Shown: one piece after another, positions 35,284 to 44,990 of the stretch
Position numbering within the stretch: the stretch's first letter is position 1
Layout of the letters: each line of letters starts with the position of its first letter
Assembly: GCA_949291945.1 (NCBI GenBank)
Contig: CASEXH010000032.1
Span: 1 to 46,082, forward strand
DNA from: an uncultured Bacillota bacterium
GTDB taxonomy: Bacteria; Bacillota; Clostridia; Lachnospirales; Lachnospiraceae
Direction: 5' to 3'
DNA: 46,082 bases
Translations under genes and position numbers: made by a program
The notes under the pieces: model-generated
Told to the model about the DNA's origin: nothing
Database searches by the model: none
The model's input: only the letters and a program-made list of their open reading frames with translations

Positions 35284-35799
35284 ATGAATAAACAGGTATT
35301 ATCTATTCTGGTAGAGAATACAGCTGGTGTACTCAGCCGAGTGTCCGGATTGTTCAGCCGCCGGGGATATAGTATTGACAGTATATCCGCCGGAGTTACT
35401 AAGAATCCTAATTATACCCGGATGACAGTGGTCTGCAACGGGGACGCCCTTATTTTAGAACAGATTACCAGACAGGTGGAAAAACTGGAAGATGTTCTTT
35501 CTGTAAAGATTCTGGAAGACGGACAGAGTGTAAGGCGTGAGCTGATGCTGGTGAAGGTAAAGGTTCTGCCGGAACAGAGACCCGGGGTGACTACTATCGT
35601 AGATATTTTCAGAGGCAACATCATAGATGTGAGCAAAGATTCCATGATCATTGAAGTCACAGGAGATAAATCCAAGCTGGAAGCTTTTCTGGATCTGCTG
35701 GACGGATATGATATACTGGAGACCGCCAGAACCGGCATTACCGGTCTTTCCAGAGGATCGGACGGGATTTTCTATCCGGTTCCGGAAGAGGATGAATAA
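35284..35799 (+). CDS. ilvN: Acetolactate synthase small (regulatory) subunit
   Basis: A 171-residue regulatory subunit that binds valine and controls acetolactate synthase. The ATG at 35284 is preferred over an upstream TTG frame (35212) since homology begins 'NKQVLSILVENTAGVLSRVS', the ACT-domain start. 'GLFSRRGYSIDSISAG' is the family signature. The C-terminal half (~80-165) matches the ALS_ss_C domain. The catalytic subunit gene (ilvB) is not in the window, which is unusual. It is followed by ilvC. Confidence 0.95.
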   Translation: MNKQVLSILVENTAGVLSRVSGLFSRRGYSIDSISAGVTKNPNYTRMTVVCNGDALILEQITRQVEKLEDVLSVKILEDGQSVRRELMLVKVKVLPEQRPGVTTIVDIFRGNIIDVSKDSMIIEVTGDKSKLEAFLDLLDGYDILETARTGITGLSRGSDGIFYPVPEEDE

Positions 35800-35898
35800 G
35801 GTTATTAGAGATTTTATCCCTAACATACAAGATGTCTGAGACAGAGTTTTTTGACTTTGACATCATCTGCTGCTTCAAGCGGCAAAATAATTATCTAG

Positions 35899-36924
<1,026 letters not shown>

Positions 36925-36943
36925 TAAAAACTCATGAAAAGAT

Positions 36944-37000
36944 AAAGAACCGCTTGCAGAAGCTGGAAGATTTTCTGGTTTCTGTCAGCGGTTCTTTTTT
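36944..37000 (+). terminator. Terminator of ilvC
   Basis: AGAACCGCT (36946-36954) pairs with AGCGGTTCT (36987-36995), followed by TTTTT. The interior 32 bases can pair partly. Confidence 0.85.
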
Positions 37001-37021
37001 GGATAATAGGAAGGCAGGTTT

Positions 37022-37738
37022 TTAAGAACGTTTTTCAGAATTTGCATTTCGTATATGCATATATACAGTATTTTTGGAGATCCCTAAATGCCCGGCCACT
37101 TTTATAACAGAATCTTTAATCTTAAAGATTCCTCTGGCATATAGTTCTTCTACGATTTTTTTGTTTTTGTTCTGAGAAGAGATCGAGGCATCATTAAGAA
37201 TCCGCTGCTTGGTTTCATTTAAGACATTTTCGATGAGTTCATCTGCATTCTCTGCAAAATTTTCATGGACCTCCATGATTTCTGGCTTAAGAGGCGACGT
37301 GTCTGGAAGAAATTTAGCTATAAGCTGGGACAGAGATATGTTTGTGTAAAAATTTATACAGATGAGCCCGATAATCCTATTTTTTTCTCCTAAAATAGGA
37401 ATGGTGGAAGAACGCAGGGGTATTCCGGTTTTAGAACGGTTCATATAGCAGAAGCTAGAATGGTTTTTGTCATGCTCCAGTCTGGCGAGCATAGAGAGAG
37501 CATAATCTGTGATAGGAGAGCCATTTCCACGTCCGGAATAATGACCGTTTACATTTTCAATGACAGAATGCTGAAGATTTTCCAGGCTGTGGAGAATAAT
37601 TTCATAGCCCTCTCCCAGATATTCCCCGAGATTTGGAAGCATAGCTTTATAGGATGCTAAAATCTTTCTGTCCGTGTCAGTGAGTGTTAAATATGTATTA
37701 TCATTTTTTGAATTTTCATTTGTCATATTTCTATCCAA
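37022..37738 (-). CDS. YheO/DauR-like transcriptional regulator
   Basis: A 238-residue regulator. Residues ~25-140 are the YheO-type PAS-like domain ('YEIILHSLENLQHSVIENVN' and 'RSKTGIPLRSSTIPILGEKN'). The C-terminal ~60 residues are the matching helix-turn-helix ('VAGHLGISKNTVYMHIRN'). The E. coli/Pseudomonas relative DauR represses D-arginine catabolism. It is divergent from ridA-nhaC-patB with A/T-rich repeats between, so it probably controls that operon. Confidence 0.9.
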   Translation of the reverse strand: MDRNMTNENSKNDNTYLTLTDTDRKILASYKAMLPNLGEYLGEGYEIILHSLENLQHSVIENVNGHYSGRGNGSPITDYALSMLARLEHDKNHSSFCYMNRSKTGIPLRSSTIPILGEKNRIIGLICINFYTNISLSQLIAKFLPDTSPLKPEIMEVHENFAENADELIENVLNETKQRILNDASISSQNKNKKIVEELYARGIFKIKDSVIKVAGHLGISKNTVYMHIRNANSEKRS

Positions 37739-37821
37739 TCCTTTCCCGAGTATACTATGTTATGAAAACATTATATTCCCCAAACCCCTTTTGTGCAAGT
37801 TGAATAAGATTTTTTTTAGTA

Positions 37822-37879
37822 TTTTAGTAAATATAGAGAACAAAAATTTATTTACTAAAAAATATTTTAGTGATATTAT
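37822..37879 (+). promoter_or_regulatory. Repeated operator-like sites and promoter of the ridA operon
   Basis: TTTTAGTAAATA (37822-37833) and its exact reverse complement TATTTACTAAAA (37849-37860) form a 12-bp inverted repeat. A third partial copy, TATTTTAGTGATA, follows at 37863-37875. A promoter candidate is TTTACT (37852-37857) with TATTAT (37874-37879), so two of the sites overlap it. Confidence 0.5.
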
Positions 37880-37924
37880 TAAAATATAGCAACTGAAAAA
37901 AAATACATTGAAAGGAGAAACAAC

Positions 37925-38305
37925 ATGCTAAAAATCATCGAAACTTCTAAGGCTCCGGCGGCTATCGGTCCCTATTCCCAAGCTATTGTTCAGGGGGGAA
38001 TCCTATATTCATCGGGGCAAATTCCCATTGACGCCGCTTCAGGAGAGATTGCAGGGGAGGATATACGAAGTCAGGCAGAACAAGTAATGAAAAATATTTC
38101 ATTTGTTTTGAAGGAAGCAGGCGCAAATTTTGAGAACGTGGTAAAGACTACCTGTTTTCTCGCTGACATGGAGGACTTTAATATTTTTAATGAGGTTTAC
38201 AGCAAATATTTTGTGAATAAACCGGCCAGGTCCTGTGTAGCAGTAAAAACTTTGCCAAAAAATGTATTGTGTGAAGTGGAAGTCATTGCAGTGGTAAAGG
38301 AATAA
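37925..38305 (+). CDS. ridA: RidA family enamine/imine deaminase
   Basis: A 126-residue protein that hydrolyses reactive enamines/imines, such as 2-aminoacrylate released by PLP enzymes. The family start 'APAAIGPYSQAI' and the catalytic Arg in 'KPARSCVAVKTLP', plus the Glu in 'CEVEVIAV', are all present, which marks an active RidA. AAAGGAG site. It leads a three-gene operon with a transporter and a PLP lyase. Confidence 0.95.
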   Translation: MLKIIETSKAPAAIGPYSQAIVQGGILYSSGQIPIDAASGEIAGEDIRSQAEQVMKNISFVLKEAGANFENVVKTTCFLADMEDFNIFNEVYSKYFVNKPARSCVAVKTLPKNVLCEVEVIAVVKE

Positions 38306-38343
38306 AAATTTCAGCAATGACGTTGTAAGTAGGAGGAAAGATA

Positions 38344-39846
38344 ATGAGTAAAAAAGTACGAGAAAAAAAGCAGCCCACCTTTTTCCTTGCGGTACTCCCC
38401 ATTCTTGCAATGATCCTTCTTCTGGGGATCGGCTATGCTGTTTTGGGGCTAAGCGCCGAGGTACTGATGTTGGTTTCAGCAGCGGTGGCGGCGGTGATTG
38501 CTGTGTATCTGGGATACACCTGGGATGATATTATGGATTCTATTGTAGGAAAACTGTCAAAGACAATGCCGGCAATTTTCATTCTGATTATCGTTGGATT
38601 CCTTATCGGTACGTGGATGATCGGGGGAACCATTCCAATGATGGTATATTATGGACTTAAAATTATTAATCCCTCTTTTTTAGTGGTGACGGCATTTCTG
38701 GTGACGGCTATTGTTTCCATATGTACGGGGACCTCCTGGGGTTCCGCAGGAACTATCGGTGTTGCCCTTATGGGTATAGCTTCAGGCTTAGGAGCCCCCC
38801 TTCCTATTGTGGCAGGAGCAGTGGTTTCCGGTGCGTATTTCGGGGATAAAATGTCTCCACTCTCTGATACAACAAACCTGGCTCCTATCGCTGCAGGGTC
38901 TAAATTGTATGATCATATTTCTCATATGCTTTGGACTACAGGACCGGGATTTATTATTTGTTGCATTGTGTATACCGTTGTGGGTATGAATATGGGACTT
39001 TCCACAGGAGACACTCCGGAGAAGGTGACAATAATATTAAATACTCTGGAGCAGGTTTTTTCCTTTAATCCCTTGATTATTCTTCCAGTAATCATTGTCT
39101 TATGGGGATCCCTTACTAAGAAGCCTACTATTCCTGTTATGCTTATTTCCAGTGCTGTAGCCATTTTTAACGGTATTGTATTTCAGGGATTTGCAGCTGC
39201 TGACTGTTTCAGTGCAGCCATCAATGGATTCAGCCTGGATATGATTCATATTGAAGGATTTGATACGACGAATTTAATTTCAGACATCCCTACGCTTTTA
39301 GAGAGGGGCGGAATGCTTTCCATGCTGAATACAGTACTTATTGCATTCTGTGCTTATGGATTTGCAGGAACATTGGCAGTTACAGGATCCCTGGACATTG
39401 TACTGGATAGAATTATGAAATCTGTAAAGAGTACTTTTGGCCTAGTGTTTTCCACCATTGTGTCCTGCCTTACTGCAGTATGTGTGACATGTAATGGGCA
39501 GCTTTCTATTTTAATTCCGGGCGAGATGTTCCATAAAACCTATGTGAAGAGGGGATTAGAGCCCAGAAACCTTTCTCGTACCTTAGAAGACTCTGCGACT
39601 GTCACAGAAACCTTGGTTCCCTGGACAGCGGCAGGAGTATATATGGCAACTACTCTGGGAGTGCCCACTCTGCAGTATGTGCCCTGGGCAATCCTCAACT
39701 ATACGGGAATGATTTTTGCCCTGATTTGGGCTGCCACAGGCATTGGTATTATGAAGATAAAAAAAGGCAGCGAGAACTGGGATGAATATGTTGCATTGAA
39801 CAAAGAAGAGGGTATTGATGTGGAAGCCTTGGAAGGAGGAAAATGA
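38344..39846 (+). CDS. NhaC family Na+/H+ antiporter-type transporter
   Basis: A 500-residue, about 12-helix membrane protein of the NhaC family. Typical segments are 'TGTSWGSAGTIGVALMGIA', 'SGAYFGDKMSPLSDTTNLAP' and 'EDSATVTETLVPW'. Some relatives exchange organic or amino acids for Na+ or H+ rather than only ions. Its place between ridA and a PLP lyase argues for an amino-acid-type substrate here (inference). TAGGAGG site. One base separates its stop from the next start. Confidence 0.9.
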   Translation: MSKKVREKKQPTFFLAVLPILAMILLLGIGYAVLGLSAEVLMLVSAAVAAVIAVYLGYTWDDIMDSIVGKLSKTMPAIFILIIVGFLIGTWMIGGTIPMMVYYGLKIINPSFLVVTAFLVTAIVSICTGTSWGSAGTIGVALMGIASGLGAPLPIVAGAVVSGAYFGDKMSPLSDTTNLAPIAAGSKLYDHISHMLWTTGPGFIICCIVYTVVGMNMGLSTGDTPEKVTIILNTLEQVFSFNPLIILPVIIVLWGSLTKKPTIPVMLISSAVAIFNGIVFQGFAAADCFSAAINGFSLDMIHIEGFDTTNLISDIPTLLERGGMLSMLNTVLIAFCAYGFAGTLAVTGSLDIVLDRIMKSVKSTFGLVFSTIVSCLTAVCVTCNGQLSILIPGEMFHKTYVKRGLEPRNLSRTLEDSATVTETLVPWTAAGVYMATTLGVPTLQYVPWAILNYTGMIFALIWAATGIGIMKIKKGSENWDEYVALNKEEGIDVEALEGGK

Positions 39847-39847
39847 T

Positions 39848-41035
39848 ATGTCCCGTCAGGTGTTTAACTTTGATGAGGTTATTGATCGCCGGGGGACCCA
39901 TTGCGGTAAGTGGGATACCATGGATGAAAAATATAAAACAAAAGATTTAATCCACCTTGGGGTGGCGGATATGGATTTCCGCTCCCCCCAGCCCATTATT
40001 GACAGTTTCCGGCAATGTCTGGAGCATGGAATTTTCGGTTATACGGATTTAAGCGACAGTTTTTATGAGGGATTTATCTCCTGGATGGAGAGAAGACACT
40101 CTGCATATGTAAAGAGGGAGGAGATTGTATTTTGTCCCCGGATTAATATATCCTCCAGTCTCTGTGTGGAGACCCTTACCCGAGAGGGGGACGAGGTGAT
40201 TATACAGACCCCTGCATACGGTCCCCTGTATCAGTCCATTGTGAAGAACAATAGGAAAGCGGTAAATAATCCCTTGAGTCTTGATAGAGAGAAATATGTT
40301 ATTGATTTCCAGAAATTGGAGGAGCAGGTATCGCCGGATACAAAAATGTTTATTTTGTGCAGCCCGCATAATCCGGTGGGCCGAGTGTGGAGCCGGGAGG
40401 AGCTGGAGAAGGTGGGAGAATTTTGCGTGAAGCATGACCTGATTCTCTTTGTGGACGAGATTCACGGAGATATTACAGCCCAAGGCGTGGATTTTATTTC
40501 CTCCCTATCCCTTTCCAAGAAGGTGAGAAAGCGTCTGGTGGTGGCTACTTCTCTCACTAAGACCTTTAATATTCCTGGTGTGATCTTATCATATCTGGTA
40601 ATCCCAAATGAGGAGATTCGGGAAAAGGTGGCCCGGAGTATAGATAGAATCGGGATGCACAACCCCACCATATTTTCCATGGCGGCCACTGAAGCTGCCT
40701 ATACCCAGTGCGATGACTGGTATGAGGCGGTGCTGGTCTATATTGATGAAAACGAGAAATACACCCGGAGCTTCTTTTCTGAAAATATGCCTGAATTCCG
40801 TATTTATCCCAGAGAAGGAACTTATCTTCTTTGGATAGATTACAGGGCTTTAGGATGTACGGAGGAAGAGTTGGACAAATGGTTTATAGAGGAAGCCAGA
40901 GTGAGCGTTTATATGGGAACGGTTTTCCAGGAGGAGGGCAGAGGTTTTATCCGTCTGAATATTGCCTCTCCCAGGAAACTTCTGGAGGAAGCCTATAGAC
41001 GTATGGCAGAAGCGTATGGGAATTTAAAGAAATAA
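39848..41035 (+). CDS. PatB/MalY-type PLP aminotransferase or cystathionine beta-lyase
   Basis: A 395-residue fold-type I PLP enzyme. The ATG at 39848 is chosen because GGAAGGAGG (39831-39839) precedes it. The N-terminus 'DRRGTHCGKWD' and 'GVADMDF' mark the PatB/MalY group, which cleaves C-S bonds in cystathionine or cysteine conjugates. Key residues: Asn175 in 'SPHNPVG', Asp203 in 'DEIHGDI', Schiff-base Lys238 in 'TSLTKTFN'. C-S cleavage yields 2-aminoacrylate, which RidA removes, so the operon is coherent. Transaminase activity is the alternative. Confidence 0.9.
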   Translation: MSRQVFNFDEVIDRRGTHCGKWDTMDEKYKTKDLIHLGVADMDFRSPQPIIDSFRQCLEHGIFGYTDLSDSFYEGFISWMERRHSAYVKREEIVFCPRINISSSLCVETLTREGDEVIIQTPAYGPLYQSIVKNNRKAVNNPLSLDREKYVIDFQKLEEQVSPDTKMFILCSPHNPVGRVWSREELEKVGEFCVKHDLILFVDEIHGDITAQGVDFISSLSLSKKVRKRLVVATSLTKTFNIPGVILSYLVIPNEEIREKVARSIDRIGMHNPTIFSMAATEAAYTQCDDWYEAVLVYIDENEKYTRSFFSENMPEFRIYPREGTYLLWIDYRALGCTEEELDKWFIEEARVSVYMGTVFQEEGRGFIRLNIASPRKLLEEAYRRMAEAYGNLKK

Positions 41036-41061
41036 AAATAGAGATTCAATCGAAACATAAC

Positions 41062-41117
41062 AGGGATACCGCATCAAACGGAAATTGAGAATATCTGATG
41101 CGGTATCCCTTTTTCTT
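41062..41117. terminator. Strong terminator between patB-like gene and LysR gene
   Basis: GGGATACCGCATCA (41063-41076) pairs perfectly with TGATGCGGTATCCC (41096-41109), flanked by an A-T pair, followed by TTTTTCTT. It also lies at the 3' end of the convergent LysR gene. Confidence 0.92.
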
Positions 41118-41130
41118 ACAATATGGGAAT

Positions 41131-42024
41131 TTATGCCTTTTGCCGGTAGAAATTAATAAATTCCTGAACCGCAGTGGTCTGCTGGATATTCTCCAGATAG
41201 GCAAAGCCGATCTCTCTTTTCCGGATAGGAGAATCCAGAGGGATTTCTACAAGTGTTCCTTCTTCCAGTTCTTTTTCCACAAACTGGCGGATTACACAGG
41301 CTACGCCAAGGCCGATCTTGGCGAATTCGATCAGAAGATCCATCGTGGAAACCTCCAGGAGGTTGTTGTTTTCAATATGGAAGAGAGACAGATAATCGTC
41401 AATATACTGACGGGTAATATTTTCTTTGTCCAGAAGCATCAGCGTGGCGGACTTCAGGATGTCTTCCCGGTTGTTGGTGCGCAGGGAGAGATTATCCAGA
41501 TAGGACTGTGTTGCTACAAAAATATCTTCAATTTCACCCAGAGAATCAAAATGAATGTGATGATACCGCTCAGGTTTTCCGATCAGCCCCAGATCGATTT
41601 TATTTTCACGGAGAAGCTGGAGAGTATGATAGGTGGACTGACATTCAATAGTGATCCGGATATGGGGATGCTGGGCAATAAATTCCTTCAGATAAGGAAG
41701 GAGCATATATTTGCACAGGGTAGTGGAGACGCCGATATGAAGATGGCCGATCCCCAGATCATTGATCTTCTTTAACTGGGCCTCGCCGGTCTGAAGGGCA
41801 TAGAAAGCTCTCTGTACATAATCGTAAAGGACTTCCCCTTCTTCCGTAAGCTGTACACCCCGGGAATTTCTGGAAAATAAAGTAACATCAAGACTCTGCT
41901 CCAGCTTTCGGATAGATTTGCTGATGGCAGGCTGACTGATAAAAAGCTCTGCGGCTGCTTTTGAGATATTTCCTGTATTTGCCACTGTATAAAAAACTTT
42001 ATATAGGGATAAGTTTTGGTCCAT
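41131..42024 (-). CDS. LysR family transcriptional regulator
   Basis: A 297-residue LysR regulator. The start at 42024 is chosen over 42057 because AGGAGCG lies six bases before it and LysR homology begins 'MDQNLSLYKVFYTVANTGNI'. The helix-turn-helix is 'KAAAELFISQPAISKSIRKL' and the effector domain spans ~90-295. It is divergent from leuC, so it probably controls leuCD, perhaps sensing a leucine-pathway intermediate. Confidence 0.92.
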   Translation of the reverse strand: MDQNLSLYKVFYTVANTGNISKAAAELFISQPAISKSIRKLEQSLDVTLFSRNSRGVQLTEEGEVLYDYVQRAFYALQTGEAQLKKINDLGIGHLHIGVSTTLCKYMLLPYLKEFIAQHPHIRITIECQSTYHTLQLLRENKIDLGLIGKPERYHHIHFDSLGEIEDIFVATQSYLDNLSLRTNNREDILKSATLMLLDKENITRQYIDDYLSLFHIENNNLLEVSTMDLLIEFAKIGLGVACVIRQFVEKELEEGTLVEIPLDSPIRKREIGFAYLENIQQTTAVQEFINFYRQKA

Positions 42025-42164
42025 AGGCGCTCCTTTCGCTGACAGGCCAAACTGCAATATTTATGAATTTAAGTTATGCCTGTCATGTTTAATATGTATT
42101 TCTATTATAGCAAAACATATGTTAGAATGGCAATAGCAGAACAGAAAAACAGGAGGCGAAAGCT

Positions 42165-43433
42165 ATGGGAATGACAATGACACAGAAAATCCTGGCGGCT
42201 CATGCAGGATTGGATAAAGTAGAAGCCGGACAGCTGATCGAGGCAGATCTTGATCTGGTACTGGGAAATGACATTACCTCTCCGGTGGCCATCCACGAAA
42301 TGGACAAAATGACGGTAGATACAGTTTTTGATAAAGATAAAGTAGCCCTTGTTATGGACCATTTTATTCCAAACAAAGACATTAAATCCGCAGAACACTG
42401 TAAATGTGTGCGGGAGTTTGCCTGCCGCCATGATATTACCAATTACTTTGACGTAGGAGAAATGGGGATTGAGCATGCCCTTCTTCCGGAAAAAGGACTG
42501 ACAGTGGCAGGGGATGCGATTATCGGAGCGGACTCACATACCTGTACTTACGGAGCTTTAGGGGCTTTCTCAACAGGAGTGGGAAGTACAGATATGGCAG
42601 CGGGAATGGCTACAGGAAAAGCCTGGTTTAAAGTGCCTTCCGCTATTAAGATCAACATTGTTGGAAAACCTTCCAAGTGGGTCAGCGGAAAAGATGTGAT
42701 CCTTCATCTGATCGGGATGATCGGCGTAGATGGAGCATTGTATAAATCTCTGGAATTCGTGGGGGAAGGTATTAAAAACCTTTCTATGGATGACCGTTTC
42801 ACCATTGCAAATATGGCTATCGAGGCCGGCGCAAAGAACGGAATCTTCCCTGTAGATGAGCTGACAGAAGCTTATATGAAGGAACACTCCAGCCGTCCAT
42901 ACAAGGTCTATGAGGCAGATGAGGATGCGGTTTATGATGAGGAATATACTATTGACCTCAGCACTCTGAAATCTACCATTTCCTTCCCACATCTTCCTTC
43001 CAATACCAGGACTATGGATCAGATCACAGAAGATGTGGTCATCGACCAGGCTGTGATCGGCTCCTGTACTAACGGAAGGATCGATGACTTAAGATGTGCC
43101 GCTAAGATCCTGGAAGGCAGAAAGGTGAAAAAAGGCGTCAGATGTATTGTGATCCCTGCCACTCAGCAGATCTATCTTCAGGCTATGGAAGAAGGCCTTC
43201 TGAAGATCTTTATTGAGGCAGGAGCAGTGGTAAGCACGCCGACTTGCGGTCCATGTCTGGGCGGTTACATGGGCATTCTGGCAGCAGGAGAGAGATGTAT
43301 CTCCACCACCAACCGAAACTTTGTAGGACGTATGGGCCATGTGGATTCTGAGGTATATCTGGCAAGCCCTGCGGTGGCAGCAGCCAGCGCAGTGACCGGA
43401 AAGATTTCTGTGCCGGAAGAACTGGGATTATAG
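42165..43433 (+). CDS. leuC: 3-isopropylmalate dehydratase large subunit
   Basis: A 422-residue iron-sulfur enzyme of leucine synthesis (isomerises 2- to 3-isopropylmalate with LeuD). The [4Fe-4S] ligands are visible: Cys301 in 'GSCTNGR' and Cys361/Cys364 in 'TCGPCLGG'. '[20 protein letters not shown]' is also diagnostic (shown here up to 20 residues). The length marks the shorter homoaconitase-like subtype found in clostridia and archaea. AGGAGG site nine bases before the ATG. Confidence 0.95.
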   Translation: MGMTMTQKILAAHAGLDKVEAGQLIEADLDLVLGNDITSPVAIHEMDKMTVDTVFDKDKVALVMDHFIPNKDIKSAEHCKCVREFACRHDITNYFDVGEMGIEHALLPEKGLTVAGDAIIGADSHTCTYGALGAFSTGVGSTDMAAGMATGKAWFKVPSAIKINIVGKPSKWVSGKDVILHLIGMIGVDGALYKSLEFVGEGIKNLSMDDRFTIANMAIEAGAKNGIFPVDELTEAYMKEHSSRPYKVYEADEDAVYDEEYTIDLSTLKSTISFPHLPSNTRTMDQITEDVVIDQAVIGSCTNGRIDDLRCAAKILEGRKVKKGVRCIVIPATQQIYLQAMEEGLLKIFIEAGAVVSTPTCGPCLGGYMGILAAGERCISTTNRNFVGRMGHVDSEVYLASPAVAAASAVTGKISVPEELGL

Positions 43434-43446
43434 GAGGAAATGAAGG

Positions 43447-43938
43447 ATGAAAGCAAGCGGAACAGTTTTTAAATATGGAGACAACGTAGATACAGATGTT
43501 ATCATTCCTGCAAGATACCTGAACTCTTCAGATCCGAAGGAACTGGCAACCCACTGTATGGAAGATATTGATAAGGAGTTTGTGAAAACGGTGAAGAAAG
43601 GGGACATTATCGTAGCGGAGAAAAACTTCGGCTGCGGTTCTTCCAGAGAACATGCGCCCCTGGCGATCAAAGCCGCAGGAGTAAGCTGTGTGATCGCAGA
43701 GACCTTTGCCCGTATCTTTTACAGAAACGCTATTAACATCGGTCTCCCCATTATTGAGTGCCCGGAAGCCTCTAAAGGCATCGAGGCAGGAGATGAAGTA
43801 GAGGTAGATTTCGATACCGGCGTCATCACAAATAAGACCAAGGGAACAACCTTTAAGGGCCAGGCTTTCCCGGAATTTATGCAGAAGATCATTAAGGCTG
43901 AAGGATTAGTAAACTACATTAACAGCCAGCAGAAATAG
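43447..43938 (+). CDS. leuD: 3-isopropylmalate dehydratase small subunit
   Basis: A 163-residue partner of LeuC that supplies the substrate-recognition loop. The start '[17 protein letters not shown]' and '[19 protein letters not shown]' are definitive. The recognition loop reads 'YLNSSDP', which fits isopropylmalate in clostridial enzymes. leuA and leuB are not in the window, and the next gene is unrelated. Confidence 0.95.
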   Translation: MKASGTVFKYGDNVDTDVIIPARYLNSSDPKELATHCMEDIDKEFVKTVKKGDIIVAEKNFGCGSSREHAPLAIKAAGVSCVIAETFARIFYRNAINIGLPIIECPEASKGIEAGDEVEVDFDTGVITNKTKGTTFKGQAFPEFMQKIIKAEGLVNYINSQQK

Positions 43939-44004
43939 CAGAGGATTTTAAATAAAATAAAGAGGGATAAGGAAATTGTTCAACGGCTGATAATTGGCTG
44001 TAAT

Positions 44005-44051
44005 AACAGAAAGCGGATATATCGTGAGATGCGATATATCCGCTTTCTGTT
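44005..44051. terminator. 20-bp perfect hairpin after leuD
   Basis: Left arm 44005-44024 and right arm 44032-44051 pair perfectly around a 7-base loop. The downstream side is only loosely T-rich. It probably ends the leuCD transcript and may also act on the opposite strand. Confidence 0.75.
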
Positions 44052-44064
44052 GTATCTATTGTAT

Positions 44065-44193
44065 TTACTCCTTGGAACAGTAAATCGCAATAGCCTGCTT
44101 TACAAATTCAGCTGTACCCTTGCCGCCTGCCTTGTCAATGTTGTGCTTAAAGCGTTCATCATTGACATACATCACCAATTGTCCTGCAACTAG
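44065..44193 (-). pseudogene. C-terminal remnant of a TipAS-type MerR regulator
   Basis: On the minus strand 43 codons read 'LVMYVNDERFKHNIDKAGGK' and 'GTAEFVKQAIAIYCSKE' and then a stop. This is the end of TipAS antibiotic-sensing domains. A TAG stop sits directly upstream in frame (44194-44196) and the rest of the gene is absent; the ABC-2 permease gene ends at 44205. No DNA-binding part remains. Confidence 0.65.
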
Positions 44194-44204
44194 CTATTTA
44201 CTTC

Positions 44205-44990
44205 CTACAAAATATCTTTTCGACTATATTTCCAATAAGCAAAAAGTATTCCGATGATCCCATAAATCATACCCAGAATAACCAGATGTATATCCAGACT
44301 TACATTGGTGATAATATCTGTCCCTTCCGCATATCCAAAGGGAGTGATATATTTTAAAAATCCGGCGGCCTCGGAGATATTGGCAATGATATTAAAAAAA
44401 TACAGGATAACTGCAATGCCCAGTCCGATTCCAAGGCTTCCCCTGCGCAGAAAAGCAGAGATGCCAAAGCAGATGCCGCCAATCTCAAGCTGAAGGAGAA
44501 AATAGGCCAGATGGAAAAGCAGCAGCTCTTTCCATGGAATCTCTTCCCCGATCCAGACAACAGAAGCCAGGGATAGAAATAAGACAATTATGTTCAACAG
44601 GAAGAGCTGAAAAACTATAGCCAGCAGTTTCTCTGTAACAATGCGGCGGCGGGTTACCGGGTGAGTAAGAAGAAATTCGCCGGTATGGTCTTTTTCCTCT
44701 TTGGAAAGCATGGAAACAGCACAAAGAGCTGCAAACAGAGCTCCTCCCAGTCCAAGGATATTCCCGCATTCTATGGAATAAAAGCCCAGAAGGGTGCCAA
44801 AACTGACCTGATCCATGCCGAAAGCCTGGCTGAAGCTTCCCATTGAGGAAAAGGCATCACTGACTTCCTCCATCTCACTTTCCATTTCAGGAAAAAGAAA
44901 GATACAAACTGCCAGGAGAAATCCAATAGCTGCCGTCCAGATGAGCAAGGTATTTCTGCTCTGACGCATTTCGTGTTTCAGGATTGTCAT
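44205..44990 (-). CDS. ABC-2 type transporter permease
   Basis: A 261-residue membrane protein with about six helices, of the ABC-2 exporter type. It begins 'MTILKHEMRQSRNTLLIWTA', then a large outer loop, and includes 'EEKDHTGEFLLTHPVTRRRI', the coupling region typical of these permeases. Its start overlaps the ATPase gene's stop by four bases (44987-44990), so they form one exporter, perhaps for a peptide, lipid or antibiotic. Confidence 0.88.
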   Translation of the reverse strand: MTILKHEMRQSRNTLLIWTAAIGFLLAVCIFLFPEMESEMEEVSDAFSSMGSFSQAFGMDQVSFGTLLGFYSIECGNILGLGGALFAALCAVSMLSKEEKDHTGEFLLTHPVTRRRIVTEKLLAIVFQLFLLNIIVLFLSLASVVWIGEEIPWKELLLFHLAYFLLQLEIGGICFGISAFLRRGSLGIGLGIAVILYFFNIIANISEAAGFLKYITPFGYAEGTDIITNVSLDIHLVILGMIYGIIGILFAYWKYSRKDIL

